Assembly: GCA_913777945.1 (NCBI GenBank)
Contig: CAJYTY010000022.1
Location: forward strand, 1 to 64,000
Direction: 5' to 3'
DNA: 64,000 nt
Source of the DNA: an uncultured Acinetobacter sp.
GTDB taxonomy: Bacteria; Pseudomonadota; Gammaproteobacteria; Pseudomonadales; Moraxellaceae
Below are positions 18,819 through 27,099 of the stretch, in pieces. A program made the translations under genes and the position numbers. The notes beneath the pieces are model-generated. The model searched no databases and was not told the origin of the DNA. It saw nothing but the letters and a program-made list of their open reading frames with translations. The stretch's first letter is position 1. Each line of letters begins with the position of its first letter.

Positions 18819-18983
18819 GATGCAAATACTCATTGGCCAGAAGAAAAACGACTTAAAATACTTAAACTGGATTATGAGCTGACAATACACCAGAGGTTTT
18901 AAGTGGTGAAACCTACCCATAAACAGCTGAGTGGTAATCGTGCTGCAAAGATGGGAAAAAGCATAGCCAAAATTATTTCGATT
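18819..18983 (+). pseudogene. Decayed relic of a T6SS immunity gene 3' end
   Basis: This stretch aligns almost base for base with the 3' part of the immunity genes near 2863 and 5451. Landmarks: ATTGGCCAGAAG, AAACGACTTAAAA, GTTTTAAGTGGTGAAACC, AACAGCTGAGTGG, GCTGCAAA and TTATTTCGA. It encodes a recognisable WPEEKR segment, then loses the frame by an indel and a stop. A ~11-base insertion (CATAGCCAAAA) precedes the TTATTTCG block. There is no start and no intact module. It shows that the immunity family once extended, or was inserted, about 13 kb from the vgrG locus. It begins directly at the terminator T-run. Confidence 0.75.
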
Positions 18984-19021
18984 CAATACTATATAGCGCA
19001 CATTTTCCTGTATCTCCCGCT

Positions 19022-20818
19022 ATGCAATTTAGACATGATATCCAGATTTTAAGGGGCATCGCTGTGAGCCTCGTGGTGCTGTTTCATCTTGAGTTTTCTC
19101 AATTGGCCAGTGGTTTTCTTGGTGTCGATATCTTTTTTGTGATTAGCGGTTTCTTAATGGCTGTGTTGTATAAAACCGGCAATGTACACGACTTTTTTGA
19201 GCGCCGTGCAAAACGCTTACTACCAAGCTATTTTGCTGTGGTGATCGGTACGCTGTTGGCATCTATGCTGCTGTTGCTTCCATCAGAAATGATACAAGTT
19301 GAAAAGCAGGCTTTTTTTAGTCTCTTTTTTGCCAATAATTTAAGCTTTTGGACGCTCAATACCTATTTCGACAAAAGTAATTTTAAACCCTTACTGCATC
19401 TTTGGTCGCTGGGTGTCGAAATACAGTTTTATTTATTTGTGCCATTATTGGTTTGGTTTTTCAATAAAAATCGGGCTTTGCTTCTCTTAACCACGCTGAT
19501 CTCATTGGGCTTATGTATATACGAAGTTGGCATATCACCTAAAACCTCATTCTTTATGATGCCACTTCGGCTTTGGGAGTTCTTAATTGGTTTTATGGTT
19601 GCCAAGTACTTCACAGAGCAAGGTAACTTAAAATTCAACCAATCCTGGATCGGATTAATTGGTTTATGTTTGCTGGTTGCAATTCCCTTTATGCATGTCA
19701 ACGGTAACAGTTTTAACCGTATTGAAGCACATCCTAGTTTGTTTGCTTTACTCGTTTGTCTCGCAACCGCTGTTATTTTAGTGTTTGGCTTACCTAAGTT
19801 TTTAATCAATTCACCCATAGCTAAACTTTTTGTCCATCTTGGCAAATATTCTTATTCTATTTATTTGGTGCATTTTCCTGTGATTGTTTTGTACTTGTAC
19901 AAGCCTTTTTCAGGGACCATCATGCACCCTGCAAATATTCAGGAGCAAGTTACGCTCTTGATATTGATCATGCTTTTATCTGTGCTGCTTTACAAATTGA
20001 TCGAAACGCGGAAATATCATCACATCTTTAAAGTTTATATGATTGGATGTATTACAGTACTTGGGTTGATCGGTTGCTCGAAAGTCATTTACCAAACTCA
20101 GTATACACAAGTCGAAAAAAACATATTTTCTGGTCTAACCGATCGCTCTGTATATCGATGCGGTCTGTTCTTCCCGATTATTCACCCCAACACACTCACT
20201 TGCCGTATTAATACCCACGAACAAAAGCAATCTGTGGTGTTGTTAGGCAATAGCCATTCAGATTCAATCAAGAACGTCTTTGCCGATATTGCAGTACAGC
20301 ATGGATTCAATACCTACTTATTCGCGGTCAATGATCCGATGACACGAGAGATTTTGCCTCCAGAGGCTATTATTCAAGAAACTTTAAGACGCCATGCAAA
20401 ATGGATTTTTATTCACTATAAGGTCGATACCTTAAACCCAAACAAACTAGATCGTCTTGCTGAACTAGCAGCTAAGCATCAGATTCGTTTGAGCCTGATT
20501 ATGCCTGTTCCGGTGTATGAGCATGGCAATTACTATTATAAATCAATCCCGGCCACACTTTACTATGGGCGCAGTTCTCATATCACTGAGCAAGATTATC
20601 TTAAACGTAATCAGGCGCTGATACAGCAGGCGAAGCAACTCGAAGCTCGATATCCTAATTTTCAAACCTTACCAGTCGTTCAGACGTTTTGTACACCTGT
20701 ATGTCAGATCAGCACAGCAGACAAACGTCCGTATTATTTTGATGATGACCATCTCACGCTTACAGGAAGCCAGTTGATGGTTCCTGTCATTCGTCAAGCA
20801 TTTGAATTTTCAAAGTAA
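19022..20818 (+). CDS. Membrane acyltransferase 3 (OafA/YrhL) with C-terminal SGNH domain
   Basis: 598 residues. The N-terminal ~350 residues hold about ten membrane segments and acyltransferase 3 motifs: RHDIQILRGIAVSLVVLFHL, FFVISGFLMA, and FFERRAKRLLPSYF. After the last membrane segment comes a periplasmic SGNH-hydrolase-like domain with VVLLGNSHSDSIKN (catalytic Ser block) and a C-terminal FDDDHLTLTG (Asp-His block). Such fusions O-acetylate surface polysaccharides or LPS. It stands alone with no polysaccharide genes beside it, so the target glycan is unknown. The ATG is taken at 19022. Confidence 0.9.
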   Translation: MQFRHDIQILRGIAVSLVVLFHLEFSQLASGFLGVDIFFVISGFLMAVLYKTGNVHDFFERRAKRLLPSYFAVVIGTLLASMLLLLPSEMIQVEKQAFFSLFFANNLSFWTLNTYFDKSNFKPLLHLWSLGVEIQFYLFVPLLVWFFNKNRALLLLTTLISLGLCIYEVGISPKTSFFMMPLRLWEFLIGFMVAKYFTEQGNLKFNQSWIGLIGLCLLVAIPFMHVNGNSFNRIEAHPSLFALLVCLATAVILVFGLPKFLINSPIAKLFVHLGKYSYSIYLVHFPVIVLYLYKPFSGTIMHPANIQEQVTLLILIMLLSVLLYKLIETRKYHHIFKVYMIGCITVLGLIGCSKVIYQTQYTQVEKNIFSGLTDRSVYRCGLFFPIIHPNTLTCRINTHEQKQSVVLLGNSHSDSIKNVFADIAVQHGFNTYLFAVNDPMTREILPPEAIIQETLRRHAKWIFIHYKVDTLNPNKLDRLAELAAKHQIRLSLIMPVPVYEHGNYYYKSIPATLYYGRSSHITEQDYLKRNQALIQQAKQLEARYPNFQTLPVVQTFCTPVCQISTADKRPYYFDDDHLTLTGSQLMVPVIRQAFEFSK

Positions 20819-20953
20819 TAGTCGAGATAGAAGTACAAGTTAAGATGGGTACTAGATGACTAGATAGTTACTGGCATATGCGATAGATCACAACAGGATT
20901 TTTAACGCAATATATTCTATAGTAGGATCAACGATACTACAGATATTGCTGCT

Positions 20954-21430
20954 ATGAAATGGGAAGAAATCGGTAAACAGCCGTGTTCAATAGCCAGAAC
21001 ACTGTCCGTGATTGGAGATCGATGGACGCTGTTAATCTTGCGCAATGCCTTTTTGGGAATTCGTCGTTTTGAAGATTTTCAAAAAAGCTTGGGTGTCACT
21101 CGCCATTTACTTACGGAACGTTTGATAAATCTAGTAAATGCAGAGATTTTGGTTAAAGTACCGTACACCGCGTCGAATAAACGTTTTGAATATAAACTTA
21201 CCGAGAAAGGACTCGATTTATACCCAATCTTGATGAGCATGGCACAATGGGGAAATACTTGGATGGATCAAGGTCACGGCGCACCTATAGATTATATTCA
21301 TAAAGAATGTGGTCATGTGTTTAAACCCGTTTTGGTTTGTTCGCATTGTAAAATTCCACTTCGTGCGAAGGACGTCCAACCGGTGCCTGGAAAAGGATTT
21401 GTACCGGTAATCAGTCAAACTGGCACATGA
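20954..21430 (+). CDS. HxlR-family winged-helix regulator
   Basis: 158 residues. CSIARTLSVIGDRWTLLILR is the classic HxlR start, followed by the DNA-recognition region GIRRFEDFQKSLGVTRHLLT and a wing (YTASNKRFEYKLTEKG). The C-terminal ~50 residues hold a HKECGH...CSHC pair that could bind a metal, seen in some members. HxlR proteins often respond to electrophiles or redox stress. No obvious divergent target gene; it precedes the MTHFR-like gene. Confidence 0.87.
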   Translation: MKWEEIGKQPCSIARTLSVIGDRWTLLILRNAFLGIRRFEDFQKSLGVTRHLLTERLINLVNAEILVKVPYTASNKRFEYKLTEKGLDLYPILMSMAQWGNTWMDQGHGAPIDYIHKECGHVFKPVLVCSHCKIPLRAKDVQPVPGKGFVPVISQTGT

Positions 21431-21566
21431 TCAACTTAACCAACGCTTTAAAGCTTATTTTGGATGATGTCTTTCATGCATCAATTGATCTGATGCTTTG
21501 GATTGCATAGCCAGATCGCGTATACTATGCAGCCTGTTTACGTTATGTTTTGCTACACGCGATTTC

Positions 21567-22961
21567 ATGTCATCACTTGCTTCTTATTTTCAGCAACGTC
21601 AGTTTTGTGTTTTGGTCGAATACTTAACGTCATTGACACCATATCATCCGCTTCAAACTGAAATTGCCGGTTATCCCACCGTAATGGCACTTGCAGATCG
21701 TGTTCATTCGGACCATGATCTTGCACCCTTAGACGCGAGTCGTACATATGATTCTGCTGTGGAAAAATTGCTGCATTTTTCTGGCAAAGATCGTGATATA
21801 CAAGATTTCGAAGCTTTTCTTGCACAAGCAAAAGCTGCCAATATTCAAAATCTGCTGTTATTAAGTGGAGATAAGCTCAAATCGCACAGCGACGGCACCG
21901 ATGGTCGACCCCGTACACGCTACTTAGAGTCTGTAAATGCCGTGGCTGCCGCTCAACATATTGGTGGTTTTCATATCGGTGTTGCGCTTAATCCATTTAA
22001 ATATGTTGAGGCAGAGCGCGATGCGCAGTATTTAAAACTTCATAAAAAACTCAAAGCGGGTGCAGATTTCATCATTACCCAACTCGGCTACGACATTAAA
22101 GCACTTCAACAGGCCAAAGCATTTTTAACCAGCCATGATTACGCTCAAAAGATTGTGGCCTGTGTGATGCCTCTAACATTGGCGCGAGCCAATTACATGA
22201 TCAAGCATAAAGTGGCGGGTATTGTAATTACACCGCATATGCTGAATGTACTTAAACATGAAAAACAAACAGGACAGACAGCCCATGTGTATGCACGCTG
22301 TGCATTACAGATATTAATTTGTGAGCAACTGGGTTTTGCAGGTGTTCATTTGTCTGCCTGCCATAAGCCAGATGAACAGGCACGCCTAGCTGAATATATC
22401 GAAGAGTATCGTCATTTGGATCTGGTTGCGCTAGAGCAGCATTATAAACGCTTATGGCATATTCAAACGGGGCTTGAGTTACAGCCCGAGCGCTTACCAA
22501 GTGCACGAAAGCCGAGTCGCCTTGAGATGGTGAAGTATCGTCATTTGCAATTTATGCACGATGCCTTGTTTATGTCTAAGCCGGCTAAAAACGCTGGACG
22601 TTTTATTTTTAAGGCAGCCTTTTGGAATACGCATCTAATGACCAAGATGTTACTGAAAACTGAATCATTCAGTAAACATCGATTAGTTGGCTGTGAAAGC
22701 TGCGGTCAATGTCGTCTGGCCGATACACTGTATATCTGCCCTGAAACCTGCCCTAAAGGACTGGCCAACGGCCCATGTGGGGGCACCAGTCTGGATCGCT
22801 GTGAATTTGGCGATCGGGAGTGCATACATTCAGTCAAGGCGCGCTTAGCCAAGGCAGTAGAACAAACGCAAATTTTAAAAGATAAGCTGATTCCGACTGT
22901 TCCCATTGCAACACGTGGCAGTAGTTCTTGGAAAAACTGGTACTTGGCCGTAGAGGCTTAA
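21567..22961 (+). CDS. Methylenetetrahydrofolate reductase-like protein with C-terminal zinc domain
   Basis: 464 residues from the ATG at 21567; an upstream TTG-started extension is atypical and is excluded. The N-terminal region (LVEYLTSLTPYHP, then NLLLLSGDKL and AAQHIGGFHIGVALNPF) resembles the MTHFR TIM barrel. The C-terminal region holds a Cys-rich block (CESCGQCRLADTLYICPETC and PCGGTSLDRCEFGDRECIH) of the MTHFR_C / zinc-binding type. This architecture occurs in proteins that act in folate or one-carbon metabolism separately from housekeeping MetF. The exact reaction is unproven. It is probably monocistronic. Confidence 0.75.
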   Translation: MSSLASYFQQRQFCVLVEYLTSLTPYHPLQTEIAGYPTVMALADRVHSDHDLAPLDASRTYDSAVEKLLHFSGKDRDIQDFEAFLAQAKAANIQNLLLLSGDKLKSHSDGTDGRPRTRYLESVNAVAAAQHIGGFHIGVALNPFKYVEAERDAQYLKLHKKLKAGADFIITQLGYDIKALQQAKAFLTSHDYAQKIVACVMPLTLARANYMIKHKVAGIVITPHMLNVLKHEKQTGQTAHVYARCALQILICEQLGFAGVHLSACHKPDEQARLAEYIEEYRHLDLVALEQHYKRLWHIQTGLELQPERLPSARKPSRLEMVKYRHLQFMHDALFMSKPAKNAGRFIFKAAFWNTHLMTKMLLKTESFSKHRLVGCESCGQCRLADTLYICPETCPKGLANGPCGGTSLDRCEFGDRECIHSVKARLAKAVEQTQILKDKLIPTVPIATRGSSSWKNWYLAVEA

Positions 22962-23126
22962 CCTTAAGACTGAATCCAAGGATGTGTAAAATACCTTATG
23001 ATATTGTATAAATAGAATTGTGAAAAAATTTGCTCAAAAATGCTTAAAAGTTTTAATTATGCGCAAATATATTCACATTAAATTGTTATTGTGATATTTT
23101 TGAGAAAATAATTGCTCATTTATAAA

Positions 23127-24458
23127 ATGAAAATACTCACATTACAGGCCTTGCTAAATACTCAATGGTTAGATATTGCGACGCTTACATTGCTTCAGCC
23201 ACAGCTTGGTGTAGCGGGAGCCTGTGAGCTGGAATATGAACTCGACTATGCACTTCAGCATTTAGAGCAGCGCGATGAACATGCCTGTAGTCTCTCACTT
23301 CCTGTACAGTTGTTAATTAAACATGAATCTAAAAGCTGGTTTGGATTTCTAGACGATATTGTTCCATCGGGTGCAGCGCGCCGTTACTGGGTTAATTATC
23401 TCGATTTGCAACGTTTGCCCCAAGCCGAGCAAGATAGCATCTTGCTTGAAAAAGGGGGAATTGCACCTGTTGGGAATTTACGCATTAAAGATGCGCTTGA
23501 GCCTCTCAATCCAGATTCAACCTTACATCTTAGATACTTTACTGTGGCTGATGTTGCCGACCGCAATATCGACTTTTTAGAATATGCGCAGCAGATGGGT
23601 GCCATTAGTGGTGGAGCTACCGGTGCAGGTGGTGAAGCGCCCAAGCTTTTAATTCGCGTATCGCCTGAACAACAGGTCTGGATTGATACCTATCAACAAA
23701 ACTTTGAGCAGCCAGATCAATACTATCTGGTTAAATTCCCGAGGAATAATCGCAGTGAAATTGATTGTAATATCTTAAGGGCAGAATATTATTACTATCG
23801 CGAATTACACGATTTGGGCTTCGATACCATTAACGTTAATCGCATGAAATTGATCGAAGGTCGTCAGTATCCGTCCTTATGGTTACCACGCTTTGACACT
23901 GAATGGCAAAATGAGTGCTGGCAACGGTATGGTCTTGAGTCGGTTTATTCAATACTTAATAAATCAGCTGGTAGCCATCTCAATCACTTTGAAGTCATTG
24001 AGCAGTTGTGTTCGATCTTAACTTCGATTGATCCAAATTTTGATGGCTCCGCTTTTGTATGTGAGTGGTTACAGCGTGATTTACTCAATATTATCTTTGG
24101 TAATTCCGACAACCACGGACGAAATACCTCATTTTTAAAGAAATTTGGCAGCATCACATTGGCACCTGTTTATGATTTTGCGCCGATGAAAGCCGATCCA
24201 GAACAAGTTGTTCGCTCGACGACGTGGGGAAGCCCATACGAAGAAGGCGGAGAATATCGCTGGGCACTGATTACGCAAAAACTGGCGCCGTGGTGCCCAC
24301 CTGAACTTGCCTTTGAAACATTGCAGCGTTTGGCACACAAGCTGGTACACCTTAAACAACGCTTGATCGATAAGGGCGTACCGCAGCAAATCGTGGATAT
24401 GCCTGTTCTGTCATTTGACTATATTGAAGCGAAACTAAAACGTTGGGAGCTGCTATGA
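23127..24458 (+). CDS. hipA: HipA-family serine/threonine kinase toxin
   Basis: 443 residues from the ATG at 23127; an in-frame TTG at 23112 is less likely. Kinase landmarks: a Gly-rich loop GAISGGATGAGGEAPKLLI (about 157-175), the Lys strand YYLVKFPRN, the catalytic loop NIIFGNSDNHGRNTS with Asp and Asn, and a metal motif VYDFAPMK. HipA kinases phosphorylate targets such as glutamyl-tRNA synthetase and induce dormancy; this longer form resembles the YjjJ/HipH branch. The gene ends in ATGA overlap with a small HTH gene, its probable antitoxin. The toxin-first order is the reverse of classical hipBA. Confidence 0.85.
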   Translation: MKILTLQALLNTQWLDIATLTLLQPQLGVAGACELEYELDYALQHLEQRDEHACSLSLPVQLLIKHESKSWFGFLDDIVPSGAARRYWVNYLDLQRLPQAEQDSILLEKGGIAPVGNLRIKDALEPLNPDSTLHLRYFTVADVADRNIDFLEYAQQMGAISGGATGAGGEAPKLLIRVSPEQQVWIDTYQQNFEQPDQYYLVKFPRNNRSEIDCNILRAEYYYYRELHDLGFDTINVNRMKLIEGRQYPSLWLPRFDTEWQNECWQRYGLESVYSILNKSAGSHLNHFEVIEQLCSILTSIDPNFDGSAFVCEWLQRDLLNIIFGNSDNHGRNTSFLKKFGSITLAPVYDFAPMKADPEQVVRSTTWGSPYEEGGEYRWALITQKLAPWCPPELAFETLQRLAHKLVHLKQRLIDKGVPQQIVDMPVLSFDYIEAKLKRWELL

Positions 24459-24766
24459 AGCCGAATACTCCAGCACAAGATCGTCAGCAGATCCTGATCG
24501 ACCTATATACCCAGTATCTGTTGGGTAAAATTACCTTGGGGCAACTGTTAATGCATTTAAGAAAAAATGTATTGGGAGTCACCCAAGAACAATATGCCAA
24601 ACTGGTGGGTATCAGCCGACGCACGCTCACCGATATCGAGCAGGATAAAGGTAAACTCACGCAGTCGGTGTTAGATAAGGTTTTTAAGCCTTTAGGATTA
24701 AAAGCAGGTTTGGTGCCTACCCATGATCATGTGGTGAAAAAGATTGTTTCATCAGCAAATGAGTAA
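24455..24766 (+). CDS. hipB: HipB-like HTH antitoxin
   Basis: 103 residues from the ATG at 24455 (an upstream TTG is ignored). It overlaps the hipA stop by 4 bases (ATGA), so it should be translationally coupled. An XRE-type helix-turn-helix is clear: LGVTQEQYAKLVGISRRTLT then DIEQDKGKLTQSVLDKVFKP. In HipBA modules the antitoxin binds the toxin and represses the operon. The 3' end overlaps the convergent DUF1826 gene by 15 bases. Confidence 0.82.
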   Translation: MKPNTPAQDRQQILIDLYTQYLLGKITLGQLLMHLRKNVLGVTQEQYAKLVGISRRTLTDIEQDKGKLTQSVLDKVFKPLGLKAGLVPTHDHVVKKIVSSANE

Positions 24767-25477
24767 AAGACGATACTGATCTGGATACTCCATAGGAGCA
24801 CGGTGAACACAAGGCAAAGCCTGCTGCGTTGGATGATCTACTGCCAAGCGCCAAAGATGACCTAAACCCAGATGAATCGGTTGAGCATTTGGCAGTTCGG
24901 CATAGTGCAAGTCAAAAAAATATTCTTCTAAAAATTGCTCAAACTCCGACGCTGGGCCATCATGAAGCTGCTTCAGTTTTTCACGTATTTCCGGAATGCT
25001 GACTTTCTGCTGTACTTGATGATTAGATATAATATCGCTGGCCGGACCATAGTACGTGCATAAGATGGTATCGGTTTCAATAGGTGAACGATCGACATGA
25101 TATGAATATACATCGGTCGCAATAAAATCTAGCTCTTCGTCGCGTTCGTAACATTTAAGCAAGTTCAAGGTAGGTGATGCGCCCGCATCAGTTAATTGTT
25201 GTAAGTCGTTTAAAATAAGCGTTCTTGCCAATTTCCCCTGAGTAGACAAATTCAATGCCCAAAGATCTTTAGGTGTCACTTCGGTGATATTGTCTTTCAG
25301 TTCAAGATTTTCAACAATTTCCTGAAAGTTACCTACCAATGCTCTGTGCCAGCAAACTGCATTCATTTCGCCGTGGAATCGAGTTTTCAATAGGTCTGCA
25401 AAATTGCTGACGACTTTAATTTGATCTATACCAGAAAATTCTGTGTTGATTTGAGGGTTTGGCAAGTCTTGGGCCAT
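24752..25477 (-). CDS. DUF1826 family protein
   Basis: 241 residues, no signal peptide. Motifs include FHGEMNAVCWHRALVGNF near the N-terminus, YHVDRSPIETDTILCTYYGP in the middle, and HLGLGHLWRLAVDHPTQQAL near the C-terminus, which I recall from DUF1826. His/Asp/Cys residues spread along these motifs could bind a metal. In Pseudomonas, members are found near zinc-starvation genes, but no such gene is adjacent here, so a zinc role is only a possibility. It converges on hipB. Confidence 0.6.
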   Translation of the reverse strand: MAQDLPNPQINTEFSGIDQIKVVSNFADLLKTRFHGEMNAVCWHRALVGNFQEIVENLELKDNITEVTPKDLWALNLSTQGKLARTLILNDLQQLTDAGASPTLNLLKCYERDEELDFIATDVYSYHVDRSPIETDTILCTYYGPASDIISNHQVQQKVSIPEIREKLKQLHDGPASEFEQFLEEYFFDLHYAELPNAQPIHLGLGHLWRLAVDHPTQQALPCVHRAPMEYPDQYRLLLIC

Positions 25478-25678
25478 CTTGGATCACGTACATTTAAACT
25501 GGGATATAGTTTAAAGCATAAGTGGTAATCACGCTAAAGCTTTAACTTTTGGTCTCTATGGGTAAGCGAATGATAAATATTTTTTCTATTGTGTATCGTT
25601 AACTGAAAAGCACTAGGCAAAAGCCGATCCTTTCAGTTAAAACAATATAACTTCAATTGTTAAAATAAGGACTTTTCA

Positions 25679-25978
25679 ATGTCTGCCTATGTTGTATTTA
25701 CCCGTGAAATCACCTCAGACGCTGAGCAAATGGCACAGTATGCAGAAAAGGCACCACTTGCACGTGAAGGTCGTGATCTCACGCCGCTTGCGTTTTATGG
25801 CAAATTCGAAGTACTTGAAGGTAGTGATATTGAAGGTGCTGTGATTTTACGTTTTCCAGATATGGCAGCAGCACGTGAATGGTATAACAGTCCAGAGTAT
25901 CAAGATGCGTTACAACATCGTCTAAAAGGGGCGAATTACCGCGTGTTTATTATTGAAGGTCTCAAAGAGCCAGTCTAA
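25679..25978 (+). CDS. DUF1330 family protein
   Basis: 99 residues, a dimeric alpha-beta (ferredoxin-like) barrel family. Features: SAYVVFTREITSDAEQMAQY at the start, EGSDIEGAVILRFPDMAAAR in the middle, and EWYNSPEYQDALQHRLKGAN. The ATG at 25679 follows AAGGAC by about 8 bases. Function in the cell is unknown. It ends in a clear terminator, so it is a single-gene transcript. Confidence 0.88.
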   Translation: MSAYVVFTREITSDAEQMAQYAEKAPLAREGRDLTPLAFYGKFEVLEGSDIEGAVILRFPDMAAAREWYNSPEYQDALQHRLKGANYRVFIIEGLKEPV

Positions 25979-25996
25979 TTCACTCTAATGAACAAG

Positions 25997-26021
25997 AAGC
26001 GCCCAATTAAGGCGCTTTTTT
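25997..26021 (+). terminator. Intrinsic terminator after DUF1330 gene
   Basis: AAGCGCC (25997-26003) and GGCGCTT (26011-26017) form a 7-base stem with a 7-base loop, then T residues to 26021. It separates this gene from the convergent LysR gene ending at 26041. Confidence 0.88.
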
Positions 26022-26040
26022 ATGAATAGGGTACGTCTGA

Positions 26041-26925
26041 TTAGCCGCCCATTAAAAGTTCTTGCTGTACATCGGCTTGCTTACGTAAAAAATCCCATAC
26101 CAGCTTAATTCTGGGTTCGTGCTGTAAATCGACCAGCGTAAGCATCCAAAACGTATGAGAAAAACTTAACTGATCGCCCAGCACCTCCACCAATTCAGTT
26201 TTATCACGAACCAGAAACCTTGGCAAAATGGCCAGTCCAGCACCAGCACGAACTGCAATTTCCTGTGCCAAAATACTGTTACTGCGAAAACAAGCGCTCA
26301 CTTGCAGAGGTAAACGTTCTAACGAATACAGCGCCGTGCTATACACCAGGTCATCAATATAATCGACAAAACGATGCTGTCGTAAATCATCTAGCTTTTC
26401 AATAGGCGGATGTTGCTCTAAATAGTGCCGACTACCATAGAGCTTTAAACAGTAATTGGTGAGCCGAGTAATAATATATGGACCAGATTTAGGGCGATCG
26501 ATAGAAATGACAATATCCGCTTCACGATGTGAAAGTTTAATTGTTTTTGGTACCGGTATGAGATCGATGGTCAGTAACGGATAATGTTTTGAAAACTCAG
26601 CCAGTAAACCCGCCAGAAATGCCGTACCGAAACCTTCTGGTGCTCCAATACGCACCCGGCCCTGTAGCGGGTCATGGCGTTTTTCTATCTGAATGAAAGA
26701 TTGTTCCATCTGCTCCACACGTGGTACCAACGCCAAACCTTCAGAGGTAAGCTCATAACCAGTGGCTTCACGTTTAAACAGCTGTGTTCCTAAAGTGCTT
26801 TCTAGCGCCTGAATACGCCGTGCCACTGTACTGTGTTCAACCCCGATTAAACGAGCCGCATTGGTCAGTGTTTTCGCGCGTGCCAAAACTAAAAAAAAGC
26901 GTAAATGATCCCAATCTACTTTCAT
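26041..26925 (-). CDS. LysR-family regulator, likely controls the mms operon
   Basis: 294 residues. The N-terminal winged helix reads LRFFLVLARAKTLTNAARLI then GVEHSTVARRIQALESTLGT, the LysR pattern. The C-terminal substrate-binding domain (about 90-290) begins GRVRIGAPEGFGTAFLAGLL, as in the GbpR/CrgA-type group. It is divergent from mmsA across 174 bases that contain two inverted repeats, so it probably regulates the valine operon. MmsR of Pseudomonas is an AraC-type protein; this is a different kind of regulator for the same pathway. Confidence 0.86.
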   Translation of the reverse strand: MKVDWDHLRFFLVLARAKTLTNAARLIGVEHSTVARRIQALESTLGTQLFKREATGYELTSEGLALVPRVEQMEQSFIQIEKRHDPLQGRVRIGAPEGFGTAFLAGLLAEFSKHYPLLTIDLIPVPKTIKLSHREADIVISIDRPKSGPYIITRLTNYCLKLYGSRHYLEQHPPIEKLDDLRQHRFVDYIDDLVYSTALYSLERLPLQVSACFRSNSILAQEIAVRAGAGLAILPRFLVRDKTELVEVLGDQLSFSHTFWMLTLVDLQHEPRIKLVWDFLRKQADVQQELLMGG

Positions 26926-26930
26926 TTTTT

Positions 26931-26968
26931 ATTTAACATCCTGTTAAATTCCTGTGCATATTTGCACA
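26931..26968. promoter_or_regulatory. Two inverted repeats in the LysR-mmsA intergenic region
   Basis: ATTTAAC (26931-26937) / GTTAAAT (26943-26949), and TGTGCA (26953-26958) / TGCACA (26963-26968) around TATT. The second has the T-N11-A shape that LysR proteins often bind. Both lie within 45 bases of the LysR start, where a regulator would control its own and mmsA promoters. Confidence 0.5.
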
Positions 26969-27099
26969 ATCATCGTGCATCAATTTCTATTGGTGGTCAA
27001 AGTGTTCTTTGTTAGTCTGCTGAAACAGCGTAAAAAAATGCGTTAAAGAAGCCAGTAAAGGCGATTACAACGACAATAACAAACAAGCACGGAGCGATC

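Noticed and set aside
18738..19001. 87-codon minus-strand frame after the MFS gene
   Set aside because: It crosses the terminator and the immunity relic and has no family features.
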